DNA of 64,000 nucleotides from Lota lota (GCA_026745465.1 JACYXH010000115.1:1549001-1613000); one strand, 5' to 3'. Positions 1-35,506 are shown, numbered from the stretch's first letter. The notes: generated by a model from the sequence alone, not told the origin. Numbers and translations: made by a program.

Positions 1-17841
<17,841 letters not shown>

Positions 17842-18114
17842 GCGAATGGGGAGAGGAACGTCAGATATATATATATATATATATATACACACATCGATAT
17901 ATAAAGAAATTGGAAAAAAGGCCACGACTTTTGATTGTAGAGACTGAGCAGTTCCCCCAGACTGAGCAGTTTGACCGTCTCTTCCAGGGCGTCCCTTATG
18001 TTCTTCCTGCAGGAGAAAAAACAAAAGGTTCAATGATTTTGCCGTTGTCGGAGTAGCACACGGGTGAGGTTAATTGCATCAGGACTGATTATCATCACAT
18101 GAGATTATGTGGCT

Positions 18115-18138
18115 GGGGGGGGGGGGGGGGGGGGGGGG
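18115..18138. repeat. Poly-G tract (24 bp)
   Basis: G homopolymer about 275 bp after the rubcn stop. Confidence 0.93.
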
Positions 18139-18634
18139 TGGAAATATCTACTGACACATGTATGGGCTATTCTGATTTATTAACTTTTTCCAGACTTCTG
18201 TACCAGACCGTCCCGTTTTCAGAAACCAATCATCCTGACATGTAGACATTCTAGCATCACACACACACACATTTCCAAGGAGCAACTTTCCTCTACCAGT
18301 GGCAGGCTTGTTAACACTACGCTTCTTGTTTCATCCTATGATTCAGTTAATTTGCTTGGTCGCTTCGTCAGTCATTATGTTTTCAAAGTTGTTTTGGGGG
18401 ATCATGCCCAATGTGTTCCAAGTTCTTTTATTTTGAAGGTGTCTGGGGTAAGGGTGTCGTTTCTTTATTTTTACCATTGCCTATTGTCCTGGTTTTTAGT
18501 GTTTTTTTTGCCACGCTAATGTGCCTCTGGTAGTGCTAATGTAGGTATACTTAGGAAGTATATGTGCAGAATCGCTGGATTAGTACAAATGTTTTCCTTT
18601 TTTCATTCAAATGAAATCACAGACACTGTTAGCT

Positions 18635-18755
<121 letters not shown>

Positions 18756-19656
18756 ACTTGCACAAATAATTTGCACTTATCTGATTTGAGAATGTAACAT
18801 TTTACTTGATTTTGTGTGGGACCACTCTTCTTAACATGTTGTTCTTATTTGCACTGATCTTATGTTTAGGAGGAAAGTATGTGGAGCAGAGAGACTTATT
18901 CAGGGCTTTTAACTGTGTCTCCTGTTAAAACCAGACAGGCATTTACCTGTAAAATGCGGTGTCACACTAGGAGTCACTGGGATGGCACAACCATGTTCAA
19001 TAATTCACCACTTGGCAGGAGATGCAAATTCATGTTCTGTAAGATGTCTTGTGTAACCAAAGTAATCATCGTTTTTGAGATACAATTTTTTTCTCTTATT
19101 TGAAAATGACCATGAATAAATTCAGATTGAATACTTGGAGATGTGAAATTAAGTAATTCAGAATGGGTTTAGGGTTTTATTTTTATCGTCCACAGATCTG
19201 ATTAGGTTGTGTTTAACAATATACTTTCATTGGCCAAAGTTCTAAACCTTTTCCAGAATGAATGACCTTTTATAAGCCTTTGCTAATGATAAAGACAATA
19301 GGAACTAACCGTTTTTTTTTGTTATTTTTTTTATATGTCAGTAGTCAGGGATTGTAACTAATCTTGTTTGAATTGTAAATGCTAAGGAAACCATCCCCCC
19401 TCCAATAGAACTGACTGGATGTTTTACGCAATAACTTCACCACCAACACCACATAGATGTAAATTATACCAGGACAGTGCTCTAACTTGTCTGTGTGTTT
19501 GGTCTTAACTGGCTGCTTTTAAAAGCAAGCACTACTCACAATTCACTGAACAAAAAGCGATGTTGAATCTATTCCTCTTGGCTGGGGTGGATTCTTAGTT
19601 CATCGGCCTGCCTTTTGTACAAGGATGTGAAGTGCACTAAGAGAACAAATAGTGTA

Positions 19657-19662
19657 AATAAA
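19657..19662 (+). terminator. rubcn: Candidate distal poly(A) signal of rubcn
   Basis: AATAAA lies about 1.8 kb after the rubcn stop codon; another is near 19,114. Either could end the canonical transcript. The 3' UTR would contain the poly-G run at 18,115 and the (TG)n tract at 18,636. No transcript evidence is available here. Confidence 0.35.
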
Positions 19663-20040
19663 ATGTATGAATGCTGTTATTTTGATTATAACTTGTGTTC
19701 ATTTGGCTTTTGTTCTGTAACAGTGTTGAGAATTAAAGACTGCCCTGACTGTTATGTTGTGGGATCTGTTTTTTTTTTTTTTGGATGGCGTCATACATTC
19801 AATATTTGATTTTAAACAAGTCTTGTTTGACAGAACAAATAGTCAACATTGATTGCCAAGATCCAAGTCACTTTGAATAGCTTTAATTCCATGTTTCGGT
19901 GGATAAAACAGGTTAAATCATCAGGAGTTAAGAGAACAGGTACATATGCACAAAATAACATCAATGTAGTACTTAAATTATAAGATGCTTTTAGTGTGGT
20001 ATATTGTTCTGAGGAAGGTGGTGCTTACTGTTGCACATAA

Positions 20041-20236
20041 AAAAAACACCTCTGTCCCTGAGCAAGACACCTAACCCCAACTGCTCCCGACAAGATGGCT
20101 GTTGCCTTGGATGATCAACACCGCCGTCGTTGTATGAGTGTGTATGAAATGGTGAATGTGAGGCAATCATTTTAAAGCACTTTAGGTGGCCAAGAGTTCG
20201 AAAAGCCCTCTATAAATGCAGTCCAGTTACCATTAA
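20041..20236 (-). repeat. Dispersed teleost repeat (GCACTTTA...CTATAAATGCAGTCCAGTTACC type)
   Basis: The end AAAGCACTTTAGGTGGCC...CTATAAATGCAGTCCAGTTACC is the inverted counterpart of the copy near 39,926-40,060. The two copies show a family with one fixed end. No coding content is seen. Confidence 0.6.
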
Positions 20237-20457
20237 TGATTGCATTATTATTAAAGAGATTACCATAAAGAACCAGATAACTGTCATATTGAGTGAAGTT
20301 GAACTCAAATCCAATAATTAACATAACATCTGAAATTCCCCCTTTTACAGTATGATGGGACATGGGAAATTCCCAATCATTTCCCATTTCAAGTGATCAG
20401 CCCCTAGCCCTGCCCTGCCCCACCTCTAAATGTGCATGCGGAGCCGTGCGCGCGCGC

Positions 20458-23400
20458 TCATGTCTGCCTGACCCAGATGCACCACATGTAGATGATGACC
20501 AGTGCGTAGAAGCTGATGAGCAGCAGGTAGACGCGGAAGAGCAGGAAGTCCAGAACGTAGCCCACGTGGCACCACACGTCCTGCAGCTCACCCTCCTTCT
20601 GCAGGGCGGTGAGGTGGGCTCGTAGCTGCCCCACGTCCTGGCAGATCTGACGTAGCTCCGGTACGTCCGCCACCACCAAGGAGCCTGGGGGGTTGGGGTG
20701 GGGGGAGACGTGTTGGAAATAAGCAGGGTAATAATTATTTTCCACCTAGTAGTACCGTACAGGCAAGGATAGTGTAGAAGTGACTAGGGGGTTTTGACTC
20801 ACAGCTGAAAAGTTTTCGGTTTGAACCCCATTGTCTGTGGCAGACACCCCTGTGCAACATGCCCTGACCCTAATCTGCTCATTAATGACATGTATCTGCC
20901 AAATGATCAGATCATCATAAATCATCACCTAGTCTGGTCTGTAGGTCGCTGCTGAAATTCTGAAGCTAGATTATACTCAATTAGTTAAACATTTCATTCA
21001 TAAAGCATTTCTCATATACAGCTTGTATTTAGTGTAAAACCACCCTCGGTCAATAGGTATTGCATTGATATTGAACTGAATGGAAAAAGACTACAATGCA
21101 ACAAGCTCAAACATCATCCGTAGCCAAACCCGGATGTCAATAGCAGGGGGGAAAAAACAAACCTGGTCTCTCAGCCCCGATGCTGGTTTGCTGCTGGGCG
21201 GGTGTGGACAGGGCCGTTTGGACCACACAGATTCCTGCATCGCTCTCAGGCTTGTCAGGTTTGTCATTGGATGGCAGGGTGGCGGAGCGGATCTCCTCCG
21301 GCCAGCGGTAGCAAATGAGGTTGGCGATGTGTTTGAGGACCAGCACCCGCACCCAGCGGGGGACCTCTCGGTACTTCATGGAGTTGTGGTGGAGCACGTT
21401 GGTGATGATGACGGTCTCCAGCAGACTGATCACCATGAGGGCCAGACACACCGAGAAATATATACCTGAGAGGGAAGGCACAGTGAAACATCCCAGCCAT
21501 AGATCATAGGATGTACATTAGACCCTATGTTTTGGTTTGGGACGTGTTTTTGTTCCATTTTCATTCATGCCTCATGAGCTTGTTGTTTTGTTGGGGAAAG
21601 AGGATGAATTGAAAGCAGGTGGAGGTAATTGTTTGTTAATTGGGCCACACCCACATTTGAGTTTTGTTTGGAGGCACACTGCCCAAGATGGCTGCCTGGT
21701 AGAGAGAGAGGAGAGAGATGCAAGGAAAGTAACTTCAGACTTTCAGACTTTCAGTTAAAGTCCTAGTGTGAGGGAATAAAGGACATTGTGAAGAAGACCT
21801 TTGACTTTTGATGTTCATGTTGGATTACTCTTTTTGAATTCATTTTTGGATCTTTCCTTTAATAGTACTATGAATTTCCACATTGGGATTAATGGACTTC
21901 TAAAGCTTCATCCTTGGACACGTGATGGGGTAGGAGCTGTGGAGCTTTTGTTTGTATATTTCTTATTTTTCTTTTGATTAATGGAACGTGGTGTGTGCCT
22001 TCAGTTGAATTTATAATAAGGATAGCCAAACAGTATTGGGTTCAGAACAATACAGTCATTTCTCATTCCACCCCTTTAACAAGAGCACATACAGGGGGCT
22101 ATCCCAATTTGGCCCATACTAACTTGTGAAGATGCTGAGGACATTTCATTTGTTTTCATCATCCCTGGAATACATCTTGAATGACCAGATTCAAGACAAT
22201 AACGATGACCACCCCATCTCAAAACTCCTGTGGGGTCAGGATGTCCTCTAGACTTTAGTAAGGGGTGAACTCCGGGTCATGCCAGGCCCTGGTCAGGCTC
22301 CATAACCGTCTGCCTCGCTCTAACCCTCACCAATGATGGGTGTGCCGTTGGCGGTGCTGGGCAGCAGGTCGTTCATGATGAGCAGGAAGACGGTGTAGCC
22401 CAAGATGAGGGTCATCTTGAAGGAGGCCCGGTCCACGCTGTGCGGGGGCAGGTAGAAGGACAGGATGTCGATGAGCATCAGGAAGGAGCTGGGGATGAGC
22501 AGGTTGACCACGTAGAGCACCGGACGCCGTTTGATCACCACCTGGTCGGGACCAGGAAGGGGAGGTGCATGTGTTCTTGACAGCTACTTCACACTCGTTG
22601 AAGGAGCCCCTTTTCCACCACCACGTGTCAGGGTGATTGGTCATTACAAGCTTTTTGTCAAAATCCAATCAAATAGGTTATATCACAAGTGAGGTTACGC
22701 TGGCTTGTAACACCCTGACCCCTAGTGGTGAAAGGGTGATTTTACCACCAGGGTGATTAGCTATTAAAAGCCAGTGGACACTCACTTGATATTACCTATT
22801 GGATAATTGGACACTTGAAACCAGATACAACAATAGATCATTATTTGTGAGCATAACATTTCCTGATAAGCTAAATAAGGCCACATATATGGTGAAGCTA
22901 ATTAAGTGGAAGCACCGCATCTAATTTGATTTATAGTGGGCTATCAATATAATAAAATTGGCATACCTAATTCACATATGTGCATTCAACATTGTAAAGT
23001 TATAGTGGACAAACACTGCCACATTGCTTGAAGATTCCCTTAAACCCCAGAATAAAATAATTAAACAGGAAGGACCACCTTTTAGCAGGAGAACTTCCGC
23101 CCAGGAAATGGGGTCGGAGACAAGGTATTGTAAAAAGCTAATACATTGGGTTTCATTGGAGCAGATGCGAGGGACGTTGTCTTAACGCACGTCCCACGTT
23201 TGAGCGAGCGTGCGCCGCCAATAGCACACTCCTACTCGGGAACTTGATACATTTTCATCAAAAACAACACAAATGTTCACCAACACGTGAGACCCAGACA
23301 GAACTAGCCTCACAAACATCACTTTTATCAGAACTGCAAAAAGAAGTGTCATCGGGCTTTGCTTGGCCTTCCCCTCTGAGATTATACAGATTTTTGAACT

Positions 23401-26400
23401 GGAGCTTAAATACAAATGGGAGCCGTCTCACCCAGAAGGTGATGATGTCCCACTCGTCGATGCCAAACCGGAGGATGGACGTTTCTCCCAAGATGACCAC
23501 CAGCTCCCACTCCCCGCTGGCCTCCAGGTAGTTCTTGGAGTTACTGGACATCTCCTCAAAGGTCAGGGCCGGACTCACCCTCACATCCTTTACTAGGGAG
23601 GGCGAGAGAATAATTGGTACTGGGGTATAGTGCGGGAACGGGAGGGAGGGAGGAAGTGAGGAGAGAACATGGAAAGAGTACAAAAAGAATGAGGAAGAGA
23701 GTGGATGTTATTCTATGTAACTATAGATTTAACTAGCTATTCATCCATCGGTCCACTGTCACTTGTGTGTGTGCTTGAGGTGTTTCTGGGTGGAGACGTT
23801 ACTGGTGTGCATGTAGGAGCCGAAGGTGAAGGTGCAGTTCTGCACGTCGAAGGGGAAGCTGAAGATCTCCAGGTTGCAGGAGGACACCAGCCGCAGCATC
23901 CGGTCCCAGCGGATGTGACCCGTGTGGTTGAGGTAGACGTAGGGACATCCCTGGGAGACGTCGTCGTCCACACTGGCCACGCCGACCGCGGGGGGGGGGA
24001 TGACACAACGCATTCACTGTCAGTGATTCCCTGATGAAAGCCCTCTATCCAAAGCCACTTACAGGGGATGGCCGAGCCCAGTCAAAGTCAGCATACAATC
24101 CAAATTGGAGTAACTGCACAACGTTTTGAAAAAAGAAAATCAACTGGACAGCGCAGAGCATGGCGATGTGAAAAATCACAGGTGATTTGGAACCAAAAGG
24201 AAAATGGAAAACATGGTCGAGACACCAATTGATAGGAATATGTAAAGGTCTAAACACTATTACTTTATGTCAATGCTTTAGTTACATGGAAATTAAACTG
24301 ATTTCCATGCATTTAAATGCATGCCTGTTACATGTTAAAAAGTTGACTCACAATTCATAGACAATGATGTCTGGAGACCAGAGGTCCTTCACAGGCAGGG
24401 AAATCCTGGTCACACCATCACACTCATCAGGGTCCCACACCAGGAACTCATGCTGCCAGTACTGGTGTGGAATATAGAAGTTCAAGATGGTTAGCAATCA
24501 ACACGAGCATGTATCAAACATATTAGGTTTGTATGACAAAGCTCTACTACTTGCCAATCTCAGCCAAAGAAAGGTAGTGAGAATCTGAGTCTTCTCATTC
24601 TGAAAAAGATAGAAGGGCAAAACAATGTGAATCATTTAGCATGTGACGTGTGAGGGCTGGATCTTCGAATGGCCATTCTGGCTAGAACAATAGTGTCGTA
24701 GCCGAACCATTTAAAGCCAAAACCATTAATTTCCTCATTTCTTTCATATATCTTTATTATATATTCAGGGCTATGAATCACAACCCAATCATGTCCCCTC
24801 ATTGAATTCCTCCCTTGGTCACGCAGTTACTCAATTACCCCCTCAACAAAAACACTCTTTTGTGCATTCACAGGGCACGCAGAGTGCGAGTACCTTTTCA
24901 GATAACTATGTGTACACAATATGTCGAGACAGTATTTGAAATAATACCTCTACAGATCTAGCCTCGTGAGACCATCCAGTTATTCAAGTTTGTGTTTTGC
25001 AAAGAATTGCAGTCTGCCATTGGCTGGGCAACAATTGATTTCCAAATATGGGTGTTGAGTGTTTGCAAGAAGCTCAAGCAAACTTAATGACTAAGTCTTC
25101 TCTCATGCCGAAACTGGTTGGAATTGAAGCAAAAACATATTCTCCTGTGAGAAAGGTTTACTTTTTATTTTTTGGCAGACTGCATCGATCCTTGTTTGTC
25201 ATGAACTAAACCCCTCCCCCAAGCGCCTATTGCACCTTTTTTATTTTTAAATGTTTGGAAGGGGCTTTCAACGGGAATGATGCCAGACTAATCTGCAGAG
25301 AAAAACAGTGTGAATTTACGAGATGAGGATGTTCTCACAAGGCATCTACAGATCAATCTTTTTCAATGAAAAATCCTTCCAATCCATCCAGCGAAGTATC
25401 CCAACTAACCAGAACCAGAATAGGCAAAGGTATACCTATGCATTATCATGCGCTCGATTCAATAGCATTCTCTCTGGGTTGCTTACCACGCCCAGCACTG
25501 CATAGAGGGTAAAGGAAATGTTGGTTATGGTGGGGTTACTGAGGTTCACTGCGGGCCTGAATGGCTTCAGGTCCAAAACATGTTGAAGGGACTCATAGGT
25601 GGGGCCACTCTGGCCCTCTTTACAGGTCAACTTGCTCTGGCAAACCGAGCCTGACACAGAGGGAGAGAGACCCGATGGAAAATAATGAACTAGGGATTAC
25701 GCAACGGCATTGAAGCACACAAATATGAATCATACTTTCTATACTAATACCTAATTACCAATATGTGATTAAGTAAGCATCATTGTACACTTGTTATACG
25801 ATAAAAATCAACTATCATTATTATTATTATTCATGGTTACATATTTGTGTTATCTAAACAGTGCAGTTAATTTATGTGGCTTACTATTCAAATATAAAAA
25901 CTAAAATATTTACCCCATTTATTTTTTTATATATCTGTTTAAACCTTAATGCAGAGGCAATGCAATAGCCTCTGCATGTTGTCATCACTTCAATAAGCAT
26001 TTGTTTTGGTTACCAGGCATACACCAATATTGACTAAGAATTAAGTCTGTCTGCATGTCAGAATGGCCTTTGGTAAATTGCTGTAGGCCCAATTCGATGT
26101 TTTGACTTGGTGTTCAAGTCAAACTAATTAGTATAGCCCTTAAGCACAGTTAGTTTCATAAAATGTGACAAAATAACAAAAATGTACAATATTAATAGAT
26201 TCCTGCTTTTATTCTGTTGTATAACCAAAGTACTTGCAGTATAAACAATGACAAATAAAAGAAATGCAAGGAAAGTGTGAGCGCAAATATTTTTTCATAT
26301 TTAGTATTTTCAAAATAATATAGTATGATTAACCGGGCAGTTATTAAGAGATATTACAAAAACCATAATTAACCACTAAATAGATCAACATTACCTGTCA

Positions 26401-26452
26401 ATAGCAGTGAAGTTAAGATCAGGTTCTTGAAACTTAAAAATGATCTAGTCAT
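20458..26452 (-). CDS. 5-HT3-type serotonin-gated cation channel subunit, gene A (482 codons)
   Basis: Cys-loop pentameric ligand-gated channel subunit of the plasma membrane. Exons from 5' to 3' on the minus strand: 26452-26395, 25650-25487, 24599-24555, 24461-24352, 23972-23803, 23592-23432, 22541-22331, 21465-21163, 20684-20458 (TGA). The sum is 1,449 nt in frame. A hydrophobic signal peptide starts [18 protein letters not shown]. The Cys-loop is [15 protein letters not shown], loop B has GEWELV, and M1-M3 begin [19 protein letters not shown] with M2 core [14 protein letters not shown] preceded by VDR (acidic -1' side, cation-type). The last exon gives the MA helix and M4. The loop A motif is WSPDIIVYE, where human 5-HT3A has N-E. 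The intron after 24,555 uses a GC donor. The most divergent of the five genes; whether it is htr3a- or htr3b-like is unresolved. Confidence 0.9.
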
Positions 26453-27915
26453 GCTGGTTAAATGAATCCCATTGTTTTTCTCCCAACTCTTACAAGGCTT
26501 ATAAACCCCCCAGTGCCCCCCCTCCCCCACCCAACAAACACACTAACCATGTTGTGAGGTTGTTTTTTAACACCTCCAGTAACTATTGACCCATTGTATT
26601 TTTTAACACCTCTGCTCAACGGCGTCAAGTCAATTTATTTGTGTAGCCCTTAATCACAGTTAGTCTCTTACTTCACAGGCCCCTTGAGAGCAGAATGATA
26701 TACATTTTAGGACACACACACGCACGCACGCACGCACGATTCAGTAGTGTTTTTTTATTAGTAGGGCAGAATTCTATTTTCATGTTGATGGTAAAGGATT
26801 CTTTTGTGATGAGTTTAACAAGTTTAAATTGCTAAAATATGTTAGTCATCATGTATTATGGGACATATTTGCACGCAAGTACTTTGCAGTTGCATTGAGA
26901 ACATCAAAATCTTTCCTGGCCAGACCTACAAAACGGCTCTGATCAGATTCCGCTAATCAATTGGATGTTGTATGTTGCTTCATTGGTCAAGTCAATTTAT
27001 ATGGACCCAGGGATCAAGAGGAACTTGTTTTGTTAAAACATAGTTATGAGTATAGATGTTGAGTCACCTTCAGTGCGTGAACTACAAGTGAGTATTTACT
27101 TTTTTTTTATAATACCATAAACCTAAAGGACTATTTTAAACTGAAATCTAGATTAGTCTAACTTGCTAGCGTCATTAAAAATGTTTGCAGTAAATGAGTA
27201 TCTGTATTTAAGTTTTTCTAAATATAATCTTGGGGAAACTTGGGGTCTGAAGGGGACAGTGTTTTTCTTATTTCATCCCTCATAGGTTCTACTTTTCACA
27301 TAGGCCTACATACATTGATAAACAATTAGGGCAACATGCAAAATGACTATAAATGGAAAAAACAATGCAGAATGTATGTAGGCTACAAACAGCTTGTTGG
27401 CTTCTCCATAAAAAAATAAAATGTTGGTTGTACTTAAAGGTACAATATGTAACAAATTAAATGTACTAAATCATTAAATGACCGTAATATGACATCAGAG
27501 ATTTATGAAACAGGCCAAGTGGAAATACTGGATTCTCTGACAAGAGAATACATATGTTCTCCGTTCCAGGTCGGAACGTTTGTTTTTGTTTAGGCCTGTT
27601 TCATGATTCACTATTCTCTGAGAACCCTGGGCTGTCGGATATGAAACAAATGGGCAATCAAACGCAGCGTGTTGCAGTCATGGAAGCGAGCAAACAAACT
27701 GGATAAACTGAGATTGTACTCGATTCTACCCGACCTAAAAAGCCTCATCCTCTTTCGAGAAAGCTCCATGACAAGAGCCGTGCTAAAACACAGGTAAACG
27801 TTAGCGTTGCATTAGAAAGATGGAGACCGCTTAGAACCCATAGGGATTTCAGGACGGATGCCACATGAGCTGGTTTATAATTTGCAAACAATAAATAAAT
27901 TGCGAACGTTAAACA
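26453..27915. other. Intergenic region between 5-HT3 genes A and B
   Basis: AT-rich. Contains fragments of a dispersed repeat with AAGTCAATTTATTTGTGTAG-type sequence near 26,110 and 26,630, a (CACG)n tract near 26,720, and a degenerate repeat starting TTAAAGGTACAATATGTAAC near 27,435. The 26,558-26,735 segment recurs inverted at 28,980-29,153. No gene is seen. Confidence 0.6.
26558..26735 (+). repeat. Dispersed repeat, inverted partner at 28,980-29,153
   Basis: The series TTTTAACACCTCCAGTAAC, CATTGTATTTTTTAACACCT and CACAGGCCCCTTGAGAGCA also appears, in the same order, on the opposite strand at 28,980-29,153. The pair lies on either side of the last two exons of gene B. Confidence 0.8.
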
Positions 27916-31446
<3,531 letters not shown>

Positions 31447-32473
31447 TATTTTCCAGTGTTTTAAATCACGGGTTCTCTTAATTCCTACCAATTTCCAAAC
31501 AATTTGATTGGTTTGCTAGCCAAACCAGTCAACCCTTGTTAGTTTACAAGGCAAACTTGAAGTACCGACTTGAGAAAGCTGTCATATTCAACGCAGAGCC
31601 ACTAAGCCACTGGAGTTGTTATCTGTGACGTGATGCATAGCATCACACGTGTTTACTATGTAAAATAAGAATGCATTGGCAAGTATGGTTAGGAAAATGT
31701 CTATAAACTTAAGTTACGGTAATGCTTGAGTGAGTACTGCATTGTGAGTCTACATTGTTGATACATTGTTCAAGAATTAACTTAACATTTAAAATTTAAA
31801 TTATTTTGTAAATTCCGCTCTTTTTTAATTAGAGAATTTCCATCTTTTCTTTTTATTCTCAGTACACAGCCATTTAATATAGGCCAGATCTCAAAGAAGA
31901 GAAACGAATCATGCAATTTTAAGGGACATCAGGTTAAGGAAAGACATTGAGCTGGCTGATCTGGTTATGGTTAAAACAATGCCTCACTTATACACATTGG
32001 GAACATGAGAATTAGACTTTGCATGTTTCTATGTGAAATATTTTGGTTGACAAACAACGTTTTGATAATAGGTGGATGACTCTACCTATTCCTTTTTAAC
32101 AGCTAACAAGCAAAACATTTGATCAGAATCTGACGATGGTGGCTAATGTCTTCAGTACACAGATCGTTTTCATGATCTAAAGTCTGATAACCTAAGTTCT
32201 GTAAGTGTATAAAGGCTACATATAGCTTTTAACCAATAGGAATAACGTGTTTATTTTTATTTTCATTGAATGGTTAAGACCATGTTTTAACAATGCCTTT
32301 ATCATACACAAACTTGCCTTCCGGGCAAATGCTCTTAAAAGCCGGACTACAAACAAGGGCCATAGGGTCTCAAGCAGATTGCTGACGCTATGTGTTTCTC
32401 TGGTGTCTTCTTTTCACGTCTGTTCTGAACACATATTGTGGTGAATGTACTGTAAGCCAATCATTCGCCTTAC

Positions 32474-32529
32474 CATGAAGCAACATCAAGCTGAGGGAGA
32501 TGAAGTCAATGACTTTGTTTCATATCCAT
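32474..32529 (-). pseudogene. Orphan, frame-shifted copy of 5-HT3 gene B exon 1
   Basis: It matches the signal-peptide exon of gene B (31,392-31,446) including the donor CATG|GTAAGG. The shared 3' end reads TTGATGTTGCTTCATG against TTGATGTTGTTTCATG. It is 56 nt rather than 55, so the ATG is out of frame with the donor phase and soon meets TGA. No other exons are found nearby, so it is a relic of a lost duplicate or a stray first exon. Confidence 0.6.
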
Positions 32530-35500
32530 TATTAAATGAGTCCAGCATATTTAATCATAGGTCCAACCAATTTCATTTGATGCACACAAGGCAAAAAATG
32601 TTTTCAGTGAAATACATATTCTGTAATACCTTAGAATTGTACAAGCAGTTTGAAATGCTTTCATTGTGTCAATATTTGACTCACATTAGTAATTTTCATA
32701 TTCTGCGTGTCACGTGTCTTCTAGTGATTCGCTGTGTAAAATGTATTTGCATTGTGGAAGACTGCGTTTAGTCCGGTTTAGTCTGGTTTGCTTATGACGA
32801 TAGGTATTGACTGACTGTGAAGGAGACTGGTGCAGGTTTTATTTTGTTAGTAACACAAGCCCTCTTTTCCGCATTACTGCTGCCGAAAAGCTTTTTTCAG
32901 TGTCTCTGATAGGGCTCCACGATTATGACAAAAAGGTTAACTGCGATTGTTTTGCCCGATATTGTAATTGTGATTAATCATTGAGATTGCAATTAATATT
33001 CTGTGGCACCTACTGAACACAAAATAAATAATAATTAAGCAATTGCCAAGTTTTGCCATTTTGATGTTACAAACAAACACAATAAGCTTCACTAGTATTA
33101 TTAAAATGATGCACAAATGGTAGGTTACCAGTGTCACCACCTTCTTGACACTGGCGTTGTTGTTGTACTGCTGCTAGCAGTACAACAGTACCATAACTCT
33201 TTTTAATGTTTCTTGTGTTTATGCATTGAGATAAAGAACCTATATCTTTGCAACCCTTTAGTTGGTGTTGTAGCAAATTAAATGACTGGTGGCTGGCTCG
33301 GATAAAAGGCTAATACAAATGGATATCCGTAGTTAATCTATTTCATACGCTGCAGCATATAAAAGACACAGTTTCAAAGGCAACTCCACGTAGAGCAGAG
33401 TTCTCGAGAAAAAGCGACCTGAATAGAGGAAGGAAGCCCTTTTTGTAGAGTGGAGCAAACAACATCTCAGAGATATCACGAGATGACGCCATTTACTATC
33501 TATAACGGGTTCAATGCACAGTTAAGGCCGGACACCTGGTCTGGGGAGGGGATATGCAGTCAAGGCCGAACACATAACTGGGGAGAGGAGCTTGCTCAGG
33601 AGTTTCTCATATGAGAACCGAGCACAATGCAGGAATACATGAAAACAGGCAGCTGTGGGGAGTTAGATAGTTAAAAAGACAGAGAGGCCACTATAGTGTG
33701 CACATAATCACTTGAACATCAAACCTAATTAATTTAAGCAAGTTGACCTCGGAAAAGGGCCTTGGGTCATTTTCCATCACATTGGATGTCTACGAAAGCA
33801 TTGTGCATATGAGCGTATTCAGTAAATACATAAACATAACATTTAAAAATTGCTGTATTTAAAGTTGCCATTTAACACCTTTGCTCATTTGAGACAGAAA
33901 CCTAAAAACTAAGGGTGACAAAATGACTGTGCTTCAGCAACCCCAAACACAACAGCATTTGGGCATTGTCTTTTCTTTCCTCACTCTCTATTCAAAGTCT
34001 GCTGCTCCGCCATAATAACTCTATTCAATCCCTTGACTATTTCGTAACTGGAAATAAACAACTCAGCAATTTCCTCTATAAACAGCACCTGCCTCGAACT
34101 CACCTGTTTTCTAATCGGGTCCCAAGAGCCATGCTCCCTCCTACCTCTCTCCTACAGACGGCTCTAAACCACTGTTACTATGATACTTGCAAATCCACTG
34201 TATATTGGATTTGTACTCTAAATCAAATGCAATGAATACATTTTTGACTGTGCAAATCGGAATTTAATAGCATTGCAACAAAGTGATCTTTTCTAAATTC
34301 AACACAAGTTATATTACAAAGAGGTTCTTAAGTTTGTGTTCCCGGAAGGGATGGGTCTTCTTTCGTTGTTTTTGATTGTAGTTAGGGATTCTGCAGGTTG
34401 TATAGAGACAGGTAGTTTGTTCCACCTTCAAGGTACCAAATATGAAAATATTCCTAACTGTGAACGACTGGCATGCAGTTCCTCACACTGTTCCTTAGTG
34501 GACCGGCAGGTAGGGTATAGTGTGGGATAGAGGTGAAATGTGGGTAGAGATCCAGTATGACATTAAGAATAAAGGAATTGAACTTGATGTGAGCAAGTCA
34601 AATGAACTTGACCACAGAGAGCTAGTGGAGTGAGATGTAGAGTGGCATGCTTTGTCTGTCTTCTGAGGGACATCAAACAAAGAACTGGATATCATGAGGA
34701 TAACAGCAGTAGGCTAAACCATGCACCTCAATGATGGATCCCTGTGAGGATGTGTACAGCAAGAAGAACCAAGATAACTGATCTTTGCTGCACACTGGTA
34801 TTCACCTATTGTGACCTGGATATCTCTTCCAAGACACCTTGGAGGATCTACCAGAGAGATAGGATTCACAGTCCTGGCGATACCAAGATCAGAGAGAATT
34901 GAGAGGAGGAGCCGATGATGCAGAGTGTCTAAAGCTCCTGAAAGTGGAGTGACCACTTTTGAAGCCAAACAGGATGGGATCCAACATGGTGTTTTGCAGG
35001 TAGAAGATTATCTATTTGGTAAAATCAATAACAACAATCCCTCAAACAGCATGTATGAGGAGACATATTAAGTAAGGCTGGTCTGTAATTGTCTATTTTT
35101 AATGGATTGTGTGATGAATTCGAGCTTAGACCTCTAATGGCGTTTTTCCATTGGCACTTGTAGCCATGCCAAGTCGTGTATGAGACACATTGCCATGCAC
35201 AGAGTATGGCTACATATACTGTATAAGACACAATGGTAATGAAGGTTTGGATAGAAGCGCGTAAGAAGCTTAGAGGGGTCAGTTACGTTTACATGCACAG
35301 CGCAACTTGGAAGCACAAGTATTAGTCAGTAACTTTACAGGTTTCAAATAAAAGAAAGCTGACTAAGTTATCTCTCTTATTGTTGTTGGGTTTAACTATC
35401 TTTCTTAAACCATCTTAACTGTTGTTAGCCTAAAAGCCTTGTTTTTAATATCTGCACAAGTTACCACAAACAATGCAACTTTGAATTTGAATTTAAATGT

Positions 35501-35506
35501 TTTATT
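35501..35506 (-). terminator. Poly(A) signal of 5-HT3 gene C
   Basis: AATAAA on the minus strand about 230 bp past the stop codon. Equivalent signals follow genes D (49,920) and E (63,381) in similar sequence context, supporting homology of the 3' ends. Confidence 0.6.

Noticed and set aside
27435..27690. Possible TTAA MITE beginning TTAAAGGTACAATATGTAAC
   Set aside because: Only one end is recognisable. The similar lone ends at 41,880-41,905 and 43,725 also lack partners.
32909..33010. Possible hAT end (AGGGCTCCACGATTATGACA)
   Set aside because: It resembles common teleost hAT ends, but no partner end or 8-bp duplication was found, so it is not called as an element.
34714..34968. Minus-strand ORF with SGALDTLHHRLLLSILSDLG, faintly like a LINE reverse transcriptase
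   Set aside because: Only this short stretch is suggestive; the surroundings show no RT motifs, ends or target duplication. It is left as degenerate repeat sequence.
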